DNA of 64,000 nucleotides, from contig NZ_FOSW01000019.1 in assembly GCF_900114385.1 (NCBI RefSeq), positions 1 to 64,000 of the forward strand, read 5' to 3'. This document shows positions 47,667-58,548 of this stretch, piece by piece. The notes beneath the pieces are model-generated. The model made no database searches. It worked only from the letters and a program-made list of their open reading frames with translations, and had not been told where the DNA came from. The stretch is from Geodermatophilus ruber. GTDB taxonomy: Bacteria; Actinomycetota; Actinomycetes; Mycobacteriales; Geodermatophilaceae. The translations under genes were made by a program, and so were the position numbers. Each line of letters opens with the position of its first letter. Position 1 is the stretch's first letter.

Positions 47667-49183
47667 CGCTCGCTCGCACCTGGTCGGTGGGCCTGGCCGG
47701 CGTGCAGGGGGCCATGGTGGAGGTCGAGGTCGACCTGGCCGCCGGTCTGCCCCAGGTGGTGCTGGTCGGCCTGCCCGACGCGGTGGTGCGCCAGTCGGTC
47801 GACCGGGTGCGCGCCGCCGTGGTGAACGCCGGAGCCACGTTCCCGCAGCGCCGGATCACCATCGGGCTGTCGCCTGCGTCGATGCCCAAGCAGGGGAGTG
47901 GCTTCGACCTCGCGCTGGCTGCCGCGATCCTCGCAGCGGTCGGGACGGTGCCCCGCCGGTCGGTCGACCGGCTCGTGCTCCTGGGTGAGTTGGGCCTCGA
48001 CGGCTCGCTCCGCGGCATCCGCGGTGTCCTGCCGGCGGTCCTGGCCGTGGCGCGGGCGGGCTTCGCGCAGGTCGTCGTCCCTGCGGCCAACGCCGACGAG
48101 GCGGCGCTCGTCGAGGGTGTGGAGGTCCTGGCCGCCGGCACGCTGGGGGAGGTGGTCGGCCACCTCACGGGCAAGGCGCCCCTCGCGCGGCACGTCCGCG
48201 GGCCGTTGCCTCCGGCCCCTCCGGTGCCCGACCTCGGTGACGTCGTCGGGCAGGCGTCCGGACGGCGGGCCGTCGAGGTGGCCGCGGCCGGCGGCCACCA
48301 CCTGTTCCTCACCGGCCCACCAGGGGCGGGAAAGACGATGCTGGCCGAGCGGCTGCCCGGGCTGCTGCCGCCGCTGGACGAGCAGGCGGCGCTGGAGGTG
48401 ACCGCCATCCATTCCGTGGCCGGCACCCTGCCGCCCGAGGCGCCGCTGGTCACCCGGCCTACGTTCGAGTCACCGCACCACTCGGCCACGCTGGCGGCGC
48501 TCATCGGTGGCGGCTCCGGCCAGATCCGGCCGGGGGCTCTGTGCCGGGCCCACCGCGGCGTGCTCTTCATCGACGAGGCGCCGGAATTCCCCCGCGCGGT
48601 GCTCGACACGCTCCGCCAGCCGCTGGAGCGCGGCCAGGTGACCATCCAGCGGGCCGCGGGCTCGGCGACCTTTCCGTGCCGGGCGCAGCTGGTGCTCGCC
48701 GCCAACCCGTGCCCGTGCGCGAGCGCGGCCGGCGACACGGCCTGCACGTGCAGCCCGCTGGAGCGCCGGCGCTACCAGTCGAGGCTGTCGGGGCCGCTGC
48801 TGGACCGCATCGACCTGCGGGTGAACCTCCCTGCAGTCACCCGGGCGGCGTGGCTGGACGGCATGGGCGCGCCGGAGCCCACCGCCGTCGTCGCCGGTCG
48901 GGTCCTGGCCGCCCGGGCCATCGCGGCGCAGCGGCTGGCCGGAACCGGGCTGTCGGTGAACAGCCAGGTGCCCGGCCGTCTCCTCCGCGAGCGCTGGCCG
49001 GTGCCCCGGGCCTCGCTGCAGCTGGCCGAGCGGGCCCTGGAGCGGGGGGTGCTGTCGGTGCGGGGGTTCGACCGGGTGCTGCGCGTGGCCTGGACCCTGG
49101 CCGACCTCGCGGGGCGCACCGTTCCCGGCGACGACGAGGTGGCCGAGGCGCTCGGCATGCGTCTGCAGCGGGCCGCGGCATGA
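47663..49183 (+). CDS. comM: YifB/ComM-family Mg-chelatase-like AAA+ ATPase
   Basis: 506 residues. An N-terminal ChlI-like domain (VGLPDAVVRQSVDRVRAAV) precedes the AAA+ core with Walker A LTGPPGAGKTMLAERLPG, GALCRAHRGVLFIDEAPEF (Walker B) and the CPC-rich loop NPCPCASAAGDTACTC, then the C-terminal Mg_chelatase region with RVAWTLADL. ComM is a branch-migration helicase in natural transformation. Gene order yraN-comM-dprA is conserved. GTG overlaps the yraN stop. Confidence 0.95.
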   Translation: MTLARTWSVGLAGVQGAMVEVEVDLAAGLPQVVLVGLPDAVVRQSVDRVRAAVVNAGATFPQRRITIGLSPASMPKQGSGFDLALAAAILAAVGTVPRRSVDRLVLLGELGLDGSLRGIRGVLPAVLAVARAGFAQVVVPAANADEAALVEGVEVLAAGTLGEVVGHLTGKAPLARHVRGPLPPAPPVPDLGDVVGQASGRRAVEVAAAGGHHLFLTGPPGAGKTMLAERLPGLLPPLDEQAALEVTAIHSVAGTLPPEAPLVTRPTFESPHHSATLAALIGGGSGQIRPGALCRAHRGVLFIDEAPEFPRAVLDTLRQPLERGQVTIQRAAGSATFPCRAQLVLAANPCPCASAAGDTACTCSPLERRRYQSRLSGPLLDRIDLRVNLPAVTRAAWLDGMGAPEPTAVVAGRVLAARAIAAQRLAGTGLSVNSQVPGRLLRERWPVPRASLQLAERALERGVLSVRGFDRVLRVAWTLADLAGRTVPGDDEVAEALGMRLQRAAA

Positions 49184-50430
49184 CGCTGGACGAGGATCTC
49201 GAAGAGGCGGCCGGTGCGGTCGTGACCGACGGGACCGTGCATCCGGGGGTGCGCCGGGCGCGCGCCTGGCTCAGCCGGGTGACCGAGCCCGGGACGGTCG
49301 ACTTCTGGCGCTTCGTCGACGACGTAGGACCGGTGGACGCCGTCCGGCAGCTGCGCTCGGGCAGGGCGCCCGAACGCATCCGGTCGCTCGCCGGCGCCCG
49401 CGCCGCGCAGGACGAGACCCTGGCGGACCTGCGGCGCGCCGAGCGGTGCGACGCCCGGCTGGTGATCCCCGAGGACGACGAGTGGCCCGCGCTGCCGCTG
49501 CACGCGCTCACCGTGGCGGTGGCCGACGAGCCCGACGATCACCGACGCCAGTCCGAGCGGACGAGGGCGCCCGTGCCGCCGCTCGCATTGTGGGTGCGCG
49601 GCCCGGCCCGGCTCGACGAACTGGCCGACCGCTCGGTCGCGGTGGTCGGTTCCCGGGCGTCCACCGCCTACGGGGAACACGTCGCCGCCGAGCTGGGACA
49701 CCAGCTGGGGGAGCGAGGCTGGACGGTGATCTCGGGTGGAGCATTCGGCATCGACGCGGCCGCCCACCGGGGTGCTCTCGCCGCCGGGGGCCCGACGATC
49801 GCGGTGCTCGCCTGCGGCGTGGATCGGCCCTACCCGGCGGGGCACGGGGCGCTGCTCCACCGCATCGCGGAGGAGGGGCTGCTCGTCAGCGAGTGGCCCC
49901 CGGGGGCGGCCCCGCACAGGCATCGCTTCCTGGTGCGGAACCGGCTGATCGCCGGCCTCACCCGGGGCACCGTCGTGGTCGAGGCGGCGGCCCGCTCCGG
50001 CGCGCTGGCCACCGCCCGCCGCGCCAAGCGGCTGAGCCGGCCGGTGATGGTCGTCCCGGGTCCGGTGACGTCCGCCCTGTCGGTGGGCTGCCACGAGCTG
50101 CTGCGGGAGGCCGAGCTGGGGGCGGTGCTGGTCGACGGTGCCGCGCACGTCCTCGAGGAGGTCGGTCGCCTGGGCGCCGACCTCGCCGACGTACCGGAGC
50201 GCCCATCGGGGCCCCGGGACGGGCTCTCCGACCTCGCCGGCCGGGTCCTCGACGCCTGCCCGGTGCGGGTCGGGGTGAGCCCCGAGCGGCTGGCGTCGAT
50301 CGCCGGGTGCGAGGTTCTCGACGTGCTCCGGGTGCTCCCCGCGCTGGAGCTGGCCGACCTCGTCCAGTGGACCGGCACCGGCTGGCGGCTGACCCCGCCG
50401 CCGGAGGAACCCCCGCGGGCCGGGCGCTGA
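49180..50430 (+). CDS. dprA: DNA-processing protein DprA
   Basis: 416 residues from the ATG at 49180, overlapping the comM stop. The Rossmann-like core has [46 protein letters not shown] and [11 protein letters not shown], and a C-terminal winged-helix DML1-like domain (about 345-410). It loads RecA on incoming single-stranded DNA. With comM upstream this is the usual actinobacterial block, present also in strains not known to be competent. Confidence 0.95.
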   Translation: MTLDEDLEEAAGAVVTDGTVHPGVRRARAWLSRVTEPGTVDFWRFVDDVGPVDAVRQLRSGRAPERIRSLAGARAAQDETLADLRRAERCDARLVIPEDDEWPALPLHALTVAVADEPDDHRRQSERTRAPVPPLALWVRGPARLDELADRSVAVVGSRASTAYGEHVAAELGHQLGERGWTVISGGAFGIDAAAHRGALAAGGPTIAVLACGVDRPYPAGHGALLHRIAEEGLLVSEWPPGAAPHRHRFLVRNRLIAGLTRGTVVVEAAARSGALATARRAKRLSRPVMVVPGPVTSALSVGCHELLREAELGAVLVDGAAHVLEEVGRLGADLADVPERPSGPRDGLSDLAGRVLDACPVRVGVSPERLASIAGCEVLDVLRVLPALELADLVQWTGTGWRLTPPPEEPPRAGR

Positions 50431-50509
50431 GCCGATCCGTTCCGGCGCGGGACGGTTCCGGTCGGCGCGGCGGCTTGACCGTCGGCGGGCGCCGTCGGAC
50501 CGTTCCTGC

Positions 50510-51439
50510 GTGACCGCCCGGACAGCCGATGCGCGCGCCGCGCTGCCGTCGCCGCTGGCCGAGGCGCTGGCCGGGTACGAGGACCACCTGCGCGCGCAGC
50601 GGGACCTGTCCGCGCACACCGTCCGCGGCTACGTCGGTGACGCCGTCTGGCTCCTGGACCACCTGGCCCGGCGCGGCGGCACCCGGGTCGACGACCTGGA
50701 TCTCGCCACGCTGCGCAGCTGGCTGGCCCAGGGGCGCACCCGGGGCGCGAGCCGCGCCACGACCGCCCGGCGGGCGGCAGCGGCCCGGTCGTTGACCGGC
50801 TGGCTCCGCCGGGCCGGCCTCATCCCCGAGGACGTCGGCCTGCGGCTGGTCAGTCCCAAGGCCCACCGCACGCTCCCCGACGTCCTGGCCCCCGACCAGG
50901 CGCGGGCGGCGGTCGAGTCGGCGGCCGGGGCGGAGGAACCGGTCGGGCTGCGCGACGCCGTCGTCCTCGAGCTGCTCTACGCCAGCGGCATCCGGGTGAG
51001 CGAGCTCGTCGGGCTCGACGTCGACGACGTCGACCGCGGGCGCCGTCTGCTGCGCGTCCTCGGCAAGGGCCGCAAGGAGCGCAGCGTGCCCTACGGCGCA
51101 CCCGCCGAGCGGGCCCTGGATGCCTGGCTCACCCGGGGGCGGCCGGCGCTGGCCACCGGCGAGTCGGGACCGGCCCTGCTGCTCGGGGTGCGCGGGCGGC
51201 GGCTGGACGCCCGGGAGGCGCGCCGGACGGTGCACGCCGCGATCCCGCCGGGCGCCCCCGACATCGGGCCGCACGGCCTGCGGCACTCCGCCGCCACCCA
51301 CGTGCTCGAAGGGGGCGCCGACCTGCGTTCGGTCCAGGAGCTGCTCGGCCACGCCAGCCTCGCGACGACCCAGATCTACACGCACGTGACGGTCGAGCGG
51401 CTGCGGGCGGTTCACGCACAAGCACACCCCCGGGCTTGA
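50510..51439 (+). CDS. xerC: Tyrosine recombinase XerC-type
   Basis: 309 residues. N-terminal SAM-like core-binding domain ([20 protein letters not shown]). The catalytic domain has [12 protein letters not shown] (Arg I), [12 protein letters not shown] (Lys), [12 protein letters not shown] (HxxR), [16 protein letters not shown] (His and nucleophile Tyr). In the actinobacterial order dprA-xerC-sigma it resolves chromosome dimers with XerD rather than serving a mobile element. GTG start. Confidence 0.92.
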   Translation: MTARTADARAALPSPLAEALAGYEDHLRAQRDLSAHTVRGYVGDAVWLLDHLARRGGTRVDDLDLATLRSWLAQGRTRGASRATTARRAAAARSLTGWLRRAGLIPEDVGLRLVSPKAHRTLPDVLAPDQARAAVESAAGAEEPVGLRDAVVLELLYASGIRVSELVGLDVDDVDRGRRLLRVLGKGRKERSVPYGAPAERALDAWLTRGRPALATGESGPALLLGVRGRRLDAREARRTVHAAIPPGAPDIGPHGLRHSAATHVLEGGADLRSVQELLGHASLATTQIYTHVTVERLRAVHAQAHPRA

Positions 51440-51525
51440 CACTGCCGCGCGCCTGCCGAAACGACAACCGCGATCCACTCACGGTCCGGCGACGCCCGGA
51501 CCACGACCAGGCGGGAGCTCACACC

Positions 51526-52326
51526 GTGCCTGAGGCGACCATCCACCAGCTCCACACGTCCGAGGACAACGTCGACGCGACACCGGCCGACCTGTGGGAG
51601 CAGTACGTCGCCGACCGCGACCCGGCGCTCCGCGACCGCCTGATCCTCCACTACGCACCCCTGGTCAAGTACGTCGCCGGCCGCGTCGGCAGCGGGCTGC
51701 CGGCGCACGTGGAGCAGGCGGACCTGGTGTCGTACGGGACCTTCGGGCTCATCGACGCGATCACCCGCTACCAGCCCTCGCGGGAGGTCAAGTTCGAGAG
51801 CTACGCGATGGCGCGCATCCGCGGCGCGATCATCGACGAGCTGCGCAGCACCGACTGGATCCCGCGGTCGGTGCGGATGAAGGCCCGCCAGTTCGAGCGC
51901 ACCGTCGCCGCCCTCGAGAGCACGCTGCAGCGCAGCCCCACCGAGGAGGAGGTGGCCACCGAGATGGGGATGGACGTCGAGGACGTCCGCAAGTTCCTCG
52001 GCCAGCTCTCCCTGGTCAACGTCGTGGCCCTCGACGAGCTGCTCTCCGACGACGAGGGCGGCGCCCCCCGCCTGGTCGACACGCTGCAGGACTCCAGCGC
52101 CCTCGACCCGCAGGCCATGGCCGAGCACGGCGAGGCGCGGCAGCTGCTGGCCCGCGCGGTGGAGCAGCTGCCCGAGCGGGAGAAGGTGGTCGTCAGCCTC
52201 TACTACTTCGAGGGCCTCACCCTGGCCGACATCGGCCGGGTGCTGGGCGTGACCGAGAGCCGCATCTGCCAACTGCACACCAAGGCCGTCCTGCACCTGC
52301 GGACCAAGCTCGCCGACATCGCTTGA
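51526..52326 (+). CDS. whiG: FliA/WhiG-family RNA polymerase sigma factor
   Basis: 266 residues from the GTG at 51526 (GGGAG upstream). Region 2: [20 protein letters not shown] and [18 protein letters not shown]. Region 3: [19 protein letters not shown]. Region 4: [20 protein letters not shown] and [16 protein letters not shown]. WhiG controls spore-chain formation in Streptomyces; FliA controls flagella elsewhere. In motile, budding actinobacteria either role is possible. It keeps the Streptomyces-like position upstream of rpsB. Confidence 0.9.
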   Translation: MPEATIHQLHTSEDNVDATPADLWEQYVADRDPALRDRLILHYAPLVKYVAGRVGSGLPAHVEQADLVSYGTFGLIDAITRYQPSREVKFESYAMARIRGAIIDELRSTDWIPRSVRMKARQFERTVAALESTLQRSPTEEEVATEMGMDVEDVRKFLGQLSLVNVVALDELLSDDEGGAPRLVDTLQDSSALDPQAMAEHGEARQLLARAVEQLPEREKVVVSLYYFEGLTLADIGRVLGVTESRICQLHTKAVLHLRTKLADIA

Positions 52327-52342
52327 GAAGGCCCCGCCGCGG

Positions 52343-52861
52343 TCACCCTGGCGCCGCCGGGCCGAGGGGGAGCAGGCGCACCTGTGGCGGGCGCAGCAGC
52401 GCCAGCGGGTCCAGGTAGACCTCCCCGCGGCGCAGCCCCCAGTGCAGGCAGGCCTCCACGGGGCAGCCCGCATGCCCGGCAGCCAGCACGCCGACGGGGA
52501 AGCCGCGCCTGACCGCCTGGCCGGCCCCCACGGAGGGCGTGACGGGTTCGTACGTCGTCCGCAGCCCGCCGGCGTGGTCGACGCTCACCACGGGGCGGCC
52601 GGCCACCATCCCGGCGAAGGCGACCACCCCGTCGCCGGCAGCGAGCACCGGGGAGCCGGCGCCGCCGGCGAGGTCCGCGCCGCGGTGCCCGGCGGCGTAG
52701 GGGCCGGGCGGGGGCTCGAAGGTCCGGGTCACCGCGCCGTCCACGGGCCGCACCCACAGCGACCCCGCCGGCGGTGGGGCGGCCGGTTCGGCGACCGCGG
52801 ACGTCGGGCCGAGCAGCCCCACGGTGGTCAGGAGCAGGGCGAGGACGGTCCGCGTGCGCAC
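52343..52861 (-). CDS. Secreted M23-family peptidase (LytM-like)
   Basis: 172 residues from the GTG at 52861: [20 protein letters not shown] signal peptide, cleaved near SAVAEP. The single M23 domain has [17 protein letters not shown] (HxxxD zinc ligands) and [13 protein letters not shown]. The final motif reads [17 protein letters not shown]. The usual HxH is CxH, so the second His ligand is replaced by Cys or activity is lost. It lies opposite to, and between, the sigma factor and rpsB, as in many actinobacteria. Likely a cell-wall hydrolase or its inactive relative. Confidence 0.85.
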   Translation of the reverse strand: MRTRTVLALLLTTVGLLGPTSAVAEPAAPPPAGSLWVRPVDGAVTRTFEPPPGPYAAGHRGADLAGGAGSPVLAAGDGVVAFAGMVAGRPVVSVDHAGGLRTTYEPVTPSVGAGQAVRRGFPVGVLAAGHAGCPVEACLHWGLRRGEVYLDPLALLRPPQVRLLPLGPAAPG

Positions 52862-52956
52862 CGGCCCAGCCTGCGACCGGGAGTGCCCGGGCAGGCCCGG
52901 CGGAGCGGACCTGTGGACGCCGCCGGCCGGGCGGGCAGCCGCCCCGGGCGAGCGCG

Positions 52957-52962
52957 TATGCT
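52957..52962 (+). promoter_or_regulatory. Possible -10 of the rpsB promoter
   Basis: TATGCT in the 304-base gap between the M23 gene and rpsB. It would give a leader of ~200 bases. The rest of the gap shows no gene. Confidence 0.4.
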
Positions 52963-53165
52963 GTCCGGTGCGACCCGTCTCGCGACGGTCGACTTCGCGC
53001 GTCCTCCTCCCGCCGCACGCCGGCGGGGCAGTCGCCACCTCGGTCCCCGCGGTCCGCCGCGGGGTGGTGTGGCGCCCGCGGACGCCAGGGCGGTGCACCA
53101 CCCGGTGCCTGCGACAACCGAGGAGTGCGGTCCCCGTGACCGCGCAGAACAGGAAGGCTGCGGCC

Positions 53166-54089
<924 letters not shown>

Positions 54090-54095
54090 TCCGCC

Positions 54096-54134
54096 GACGC
54101 CGTCCCCGCCCCGGTTGCGGGCGGGGACGGCGTC
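54096..54134 (+). terminator. Strong hairpin between rpsB and tsf
   Basis: Perfect 16-bp arms (54096-54111 with 54119-54134), 7-base loop, then CACCTTTTTCGC 20 bases on. Terminator or attenuator that could set the rpsB:tsf ratio. Confidence 0.75.
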
Positions 54135-54188
54135 GCGGCACGCCGGCACCACCTTTTTCGCACCACCGACAGACCAAGAGGAAGAGAC

Positions 54189-55004
54189 ATGGCGGACTTC
54201 ACCGCAGCCGACGTCAAGCGTCTCCGCGACGCCACCGGCGCCGGCATGATGGACTGCAAGAAGGCCCTCACCGAGGCCGACGGCGACTACGACAAGGCCG
54301 TCGAGTTCCTCCGCGTCAAGGGCGCCAAGGACGTCGGCAAGCGCCTCGAGCGCTCCACCACCAACGGCGTGGTGGTCAGCAAGGACGGCGGCCTGCTCGA
54401 GCTCGACTGCGAGACCGACTTCGTCGCCAAGAACGCCGACTTCGTGAAGCTGGCCGAGCGCCTCTTGGACCTCGTCCTCGAGAACCGCCCGGCCGATGTC
54501 GACGCCGCGCTGGCCCTCGAGCTCGACGGGCAGACCGTCGCCTCGCTGATCGAGGCCGAGTCGGCCCGCATCGGCGAGAAGCTGGTGCTGTCCCGCTTCG
54601 TCGTCTTCGACGGCCAGGTCGCCACCTACCTGCACAAGCGCGCCACCGACCTGCCCCCGGCCATCGGTGTCGCGGTGCAGTACAGCGGCGGCACCGAGGA
54701 GCTCGCGCGCGCCATCGCGATGCACATCGCCGCCGCCCGCCCGCGCTACCTCACCCGCGAGGAGGTCCCGGCCGAGGCGGTCGAGACCGAGCGCCGGGTC
54801 GCCGAGCAGACGGCCAAGGAGGAGGGCAAGCCCGAGCAGGCGATCACCAAGATCGTCGAGGGTCGGGTCAACGCCTACTTCAAGGACTTCGTCCTGCTCG
54901 AGCAGCCCTCGATCACCGAGCCCAAGCGCACGGTGAAGCAGATCCTCGACGAGGCCGGCATGACCGTGGAGCGGTTCGCCCGCTTCGAGGTCGGCCAGGC
55001 CTGA
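54189..55004 (+). CDS. tsf: Elongation factor Ts
   Basis: 271 residues. Starts [20 protein letters not shown] with the UBA-like N-domain, MDCKKAL and the CETDFVAKN signature of the core. It recycles EF-Tu-GDP. GAGGAAGAG ribosome site. Paired with rpsB. Confidence 0.97.
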   Translation: MADFTAADVKRLRDATGAGMMDCKKALTEADGDYDKAVEFLRVKGAKDVGKRLERSTTNGVVVSKDGGLLELDCETDFVAKNADFVKLAERLLDLVLENRPADVDAALALELDGQTVASLIEAESARIGEKLVLSRFVVFDGQVATYLHKRATDLPPAIGVAVQYSGGTEELARAIAMHIAAARPRYLTREEVPAEAVETERRVAEQTAKEEGKPEQAITKIVEGRVNAYFKDFVLLEQPSITEPKRTVKQILDEAGMTVERFARFEVGQA

Positions 55005-55022
55005 GCCGCACGAGCGCCCTCG

Positions 55023-55055
55023 CCGGCCCCGTCCCGCACCCCGGGACGGGGCCGG
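55023..55055 (+). terminator. Hairpin terminator after tsf
   Basis: Perfect 14-bp arms (55023-55036 with 55042-55055), 5-base loop, 18 bases after the stop. Confidence 0.7.
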
Positions 55056-55154
55056 TGGTCTGTGCGGGCCGTCCCGCTCCACCCCTGTCCGCGCAGCGGC
55101 CCCCAGTTGCATGCGGCAGGATCACAGGAACGACTCCAGCGAGGGAAAAACCCG

Positions 55155-55952
55155 TTGACCGACACCACCACGCCGGAGGCATCCGTGCCCCTCTCCGCGC
55201 CCCTCTCCGCGCCCACCGCCTTCCAGCCCGCTGACCGGGGCGGCTACACGCGGGTCCTGCTCAAACTCTCCGGGGAGACCTTCGGCGGCGGCACGGTCGG
55301 CGTCGACCCCGTCATCGTGAAGGGGATCGCCGAGCAGCTCGCCGAGGTCGTGGCCAAGGGCACGCAGGTCGCCGTCGTCATGGGCGGTGGCAACTTCTTC
55401 CGCGGCGCGGAGCTCTCCCAGGCCGGCATGGACCGGACCAAGGCCGACTACATGGGCATGCTGGGCACGGTCATGAACTGCCTGGCCCTGCAGGACTTCT
55501 GCGAGAAGGCCGGGCTCGAGACCCGCGTGCAGACCGCCATCACCATGGGCCAGGTCGCCGAGCCCTACATCCCGCGCAAGGCCATCCGCCACCTGGAGAA
55601 GGGGCGGCTGGTGATCTTCGGCGCCGGGGCCGGCATGCCGTACTTCTCCACCGACACGGTGGCCGCTCAGCGCGCCCTGGAGATCGAGTGCCAGGTGCTG
55701 CTGATGGGCAAGAACGGGGTGGACGGGGTCTACGACGACGACCCGCGCACCAACCCCGCCGCCGTCATGTACGACGACCTCGACTACGCGACGGTGCTGG
55801 CCAAGCAGCTGAAGGTGGCCGACGCCACCGCGATCAGCCTGTGCATGGACAACCGCATGCCGATCGTCGTCTTCAACCTGCTGCGCGACGGCAACATCGC
55901 CCGAGCCGTGGCAGGTGAGAAGATCGGGACGCTGATCAGCGACCCGAGCTGA
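55155..55952 (+). CDS. pyrH: UMP kinase
   Basis: 265 residues from a TTG at 55155, after a ~35-residue Pro/Ala-rich lead. The amino-acid-kinase fold has [59 protein letters not shown] and [17 protein letters not shown]. It phosphorylates UMP to UDP. A GTG at 55185 has a stronger ribosome site (GGAGG) and would shorten the disordered lead by ten residues. Order rpsB-tsf-pyrH-frr is conserved. Confidence 0.95.
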   Translation: MTDTTTPEASVPLSAPLSAPTAFQPADRGGYTRVLLKLSGETFGGGTVGVDPVIVKGIAEQLAEVVAKGTQVAVVMGGGNFFRGAELSQAGMDRTKADYMGMLGTVMNCLALQDFCEKAGLETRVQTAITMGQVAEPYIPRKAIRHLEKGRLVIFGAGAGMPYFSTDTVAAQRALEIECQVLLMGKNGVDGVYDDDPRTNPAAVMYDDLDYATVLAKQLKVADATAISLCMDNRMPIVVFNLLRDGNIARAVAGEKIGTLISDPS

Positions 55953-56027
55953 CCGCCGGCCCCGATCGGCCCGCACACCCGCACGTACCGGCGGCGGTGA
56001 GACCCGCAGCCCCAGGAGGAGAGACCC

Positions 56028-56585
56028 GTGATCGACGACACCCTGCTCGACGCCGAGGAGCGGATGGACAAGGCCCTGTCGGTCGCGCGGGAGGACCTCG
56101 GCGCGGTGCGCACCGGGCGGGCCGCGCCGGCGATGTTCAACAAGATCCTGGTGGACTACTACGGCACCCCCACGCCGGTGCCGCAGATGACCTCGATCAC
56201 CGTGCCCGAGGCGCGCATGGCCGTCATCAAGCCCTACGACGTCAGCCAGCTCTCGGCGATCGAGAAGGCGATCCGGGACAGCGACCTGGGCGTCAACCCG
56301 ACCAACGACGGCCAGATCATCCGCGTGGTCTTCCCCCAGCTGACCGAGGAGCGGCGCCGCGACCTGGTCAAGATGGCCCGTTCCAAGGGCGAGGACGCCA
56401 AGGTCGCCATCCGCAACGTCCGGCGCCGCTCCAAGGAGGAGCTGGACCGCATCGCCAAGGACGGCGAGGCGGGGGAGGACGACGTGCGCCGGGCGGAGAA
56501 GGAGCTCGACGACCTCACCGCCAAGCACACGCACGCCATCGACGAGGCCGTCAAGCACAAGGAGACCGAGCTCCTCGAGGTCTGA
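56028..56585 (+). CDS. frr: Ribosome recycling factor
   Basis: 185 residues, the family's usual length. [48 protein letters not shown] and [20 protein letters not shown] are all RRF hallmarks. It splits post-termination ribosomes with EF-G. GTG start behind AGGAGGAG. Confidence 0.97.
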   Translation: MIDDTLLDAEERMDKALSVAREDLGAVRTGRAAPAMFNKILVDYYGTPTPVPQMTSITVPEARMAVIKPYDVSQLSAIEKAIRDSDLGVNPTNDGQIIRVVFPQLTEERRRDLVKMARSKGEDAKVAIRNVRRRSKEELDRIAKDGEAGEDDVRRAEKELDDLTAKHTHAIDEAVKHKETELLEV

Positions 56586-56603
56586 GCCGCTCGAACCCTT
56601 CCG

Positions 56604-57653
56604 ATGACAGTCGATCCTGACGCCGGACGCCGGGTGCACCCCGGCGGGTCCGGCGACCCCGACACCGGCCCGATCCCGATCCTGGGTCCCCGCCCGGCCC
56701 CGCCCCCCGGGCGGTCGCCGGCCGAGGCCCGGGCCGCCGAGCCGCCCGCCCCGGGGCCCGAGCCCCGCGCGGCCGTGACCGAGGCGCCCACGCCGACCAC
56801 CGAGGAGATCGGTCCCACGCTGGTGCCCGGAGCGCGGCAGCCCACCGGCCGGGCCGGGCGCAACATGGTCGCCGCCATCGGGGTGGGCGCGGGGCTGGGC
56901 GCGGTCATCCTGGCCTCGCTGCTGATCTACCGCCCGGCGTTCCTGCTGGTGGTGACCGCGGCCGTGCTGGTCGCGGTGGTCGAGCTCGTCCGCGCCCTGC
57001 AGGCCGGCGGCGCCCGCCCACCGGTGGTCCCGGTCCTCGTCGGCACGGTGGCGATGATCGCCCTGGCCTGGACCCGGGGCGGCTCGGGGCTCGTCGTGGG
57101 CTTCCTGCTCACCGTCCTCGCCGTGCTGCTGTGGCGGCTCGGGACCGGCCCGGCCGGATACCTGCGCGACGCCTCCGCGGGGGTGCTGGTCACCCTCTAC
57201 GTCCCGCTGCTGGCGGGGTTCGCGGTCCTGCTGCTCGTCCCGGACGACGGTGCTGCCCGGGTGCTGGCCTTCATCGCCACGGTCGTGGGCAACGACGTCG
57301 GCGGGTTCGCTGCCGGGGTCCTGTTCGGCAAGCACCCGATGGCGCCGTCGATCAGCCCCAAGAAGTCCTGGGAGGGCATGGCCGGGTCGGTGCTGGCCTG
57401 CGTGCTCATCGCCACCCCGATCGTCGTGCTCGCCCTGGAGGGGCCGTGGTGGGGCGGGGTGCTCTTCGGTGCCGCCCTGGCGGTCACCGCCACCATCGGC
57501 GACCTGGGGGAGTCGCTGATCAAGCGGGACCTCGGCATCAAGGACATGGGCAACCTGCTGCCCGGCCACGGCGGGATCATGGACCGGCTGGACTCGCTGC
57601 TGCCCTCGGCGGCGGTCGCCTACCTGCTGCTGTCGGTTCTCGTCCCCGGCTGA
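56604..57653 (+). CDS. cdsA: Phosphatidate cytidylyltransferase (CDP-diglyceride synthase)
   Basis: 349 residues. A ~85-residue disordered Pro/Gly-rich N-terminus precedes about eight membrane segments. The C-terminal signature is SLIKRDLGIKDMGNLLPGHG followed by GIMDRLDS. It makes CDP-diacylglycerol for phospholipid synthesis. In relatives rlmN normally follows; here the conserved order stops and gene remnants begin. Confidence 0.95.
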   Translation: MTVDPDAGRRVHPGGSGDPDTGPIPILGPRPAPPPGRSPAEARAAEPPAPGPEPRAAVTEAPTPTTEEIGPTLVPGARQPTGRAGRNMVAAIGVGAGLGAVILASLLIYRPAFLLVVTAAVLVAVVELVRALQAGGARPPVVPVLVGTVAMIALAWTRGGSGLVVGFLLTVLAVLLWRLGTGPAGYLRDASAGVLVTLYVPLLAGFAVLLLVPDDGAARVLAFIATVVGNDVGGFAAGVLFGKHPMAPSISPKKSWEGMAGSVLACVLIATPIVVLALEGPWWGGVLFGAALAVTATIGDLGESLIKRDLGIKDMGNLLPGHGGIMDRLDSLLPSAAVAYLLLSVLVPG

Positions 57654-57677
57654 CCTGCACCCTCTCCATGCGGCCAC

Positions 57678-57918
57678 TCACGCCGGACCGACGGCGTCCC
57701 GGGCGGAGCCGGTGGCCTCGAAGCCCCGGTGGGCGTACCAGTGCCGAGGCCAGTCGGCCGCCGCCGCCTCCAGACCACGAGATCGCATCCGGCCTCGGTC
57801 GCGCCGTCCAGCGGTCGCGCCAGGGGATGACCGCGATCACGGCGATCACCGCAGCGCGCCGTACAGGTGCGGGAAGCGCAGCTCCACCGGGTCGGCGGGA
57901 TGGCCCGGCTCGTACCGC
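57678..57918 (-). pseudogene. DUF952/GNAT acetyltransferase remnant, frameshifted
   Basis: Three broken frames on the minus strand. At 57853-57918 RYEPGHPADPVELRFPHLYG is the C-terminal part of a DUF952 protein, then a stop. Next GATEAGCDLVVW, and after a frameshift EAAAADWPRHWYAHRGFE up to a TGA at 57678-57680. The last two pieces are a GNAT acetyltransferase C-terminus. No intact start or acetyl-CoA loop remains. Confidence 0.6.
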
Positions 57919-58548
57919 ACCGGGTCGGAGAGCCGGGCCACGGTGGTTGTGGTGCCCGACGCCGACGACAGGGGCGCGGCCACCGCCCGCTCCTTCGCCG
58001 CGCGGGCACGGTCCGCCGGCGCCACGGACGTCCGAGTGGTCGCGCCGCTCGGCGAGCGGAAGGGCTACGACGTCTCGGACTCCCTGGACAACGGCGGCAC
58101 GGTCGAGCAACTCGAAGCCTTGGCGTGCGCGGCCGAGCCGGAGAGTGGACCCGAGCCGAAGCCGGAGGAGCCAGACGCCGGGCCGCGCGACGGAATCCTC
58201 AACCTGCGCACCTCCGCCGAGGTCCGTGACATGCCGGACCCGCTGCACCTGATCGGGGGCGTGGTGCCCGACGGCGTGATCTTCCAGGTCCACGGCCCGG
58301 CCGGTCAGTACAAGAGCTTCCTGTCGCTGGCCATGCTGCTGTCGGTCGCCAACGGCGTCCCGTGGCTGGGCCACGCGATCACCCGCTCCGGCCGGGTGGT
58401 CTACGTCCTGTCCGAGGGCGGCAAGGACCCAGGCTCCCGCATCCGGGCCTGGCTGGCGGCGCACCCTGGCTGCACTGACGACAACCTGCTCTGGGCGGAG
58501 AGCGCGATTCAGGCGAGATCCCTGGTCTTCACGGCGGACTCCTCCTGA
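57919..58548 (+). pseudogene. Truncated phage/plasmid TOPRIM-primase / RepA-like helicase fragment
   Basis: The open part reads ATVVVVPDADDRGAATARSF (TOPRIM-like strand), then RKGYDVSDSLDNGG, an acidic linker, and a RecA-like ATPase start: IFQVHGPAGQYKSFLSLAML (Walker A GPAGQYKS) and VVYVLSEGGKDPGSRIRAWL (Walker B-like). It stops at SLVFTADSS, short of the rest of the ATPase domain. The 5' half is missing and abuts the antisense remnant. These are replication proteins of prophages and integrative elements, so this marks a lost mobile element. Confidence 0.65.

Noticed and set aside
50510..51439. Tyrosine recombinase as part of a mobile element
   Set aside because: Its position between dprA and the sigma factor is the conserved place of the housekeeping XerC in actinobacteria. 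No attachment sites or element genes surround it.
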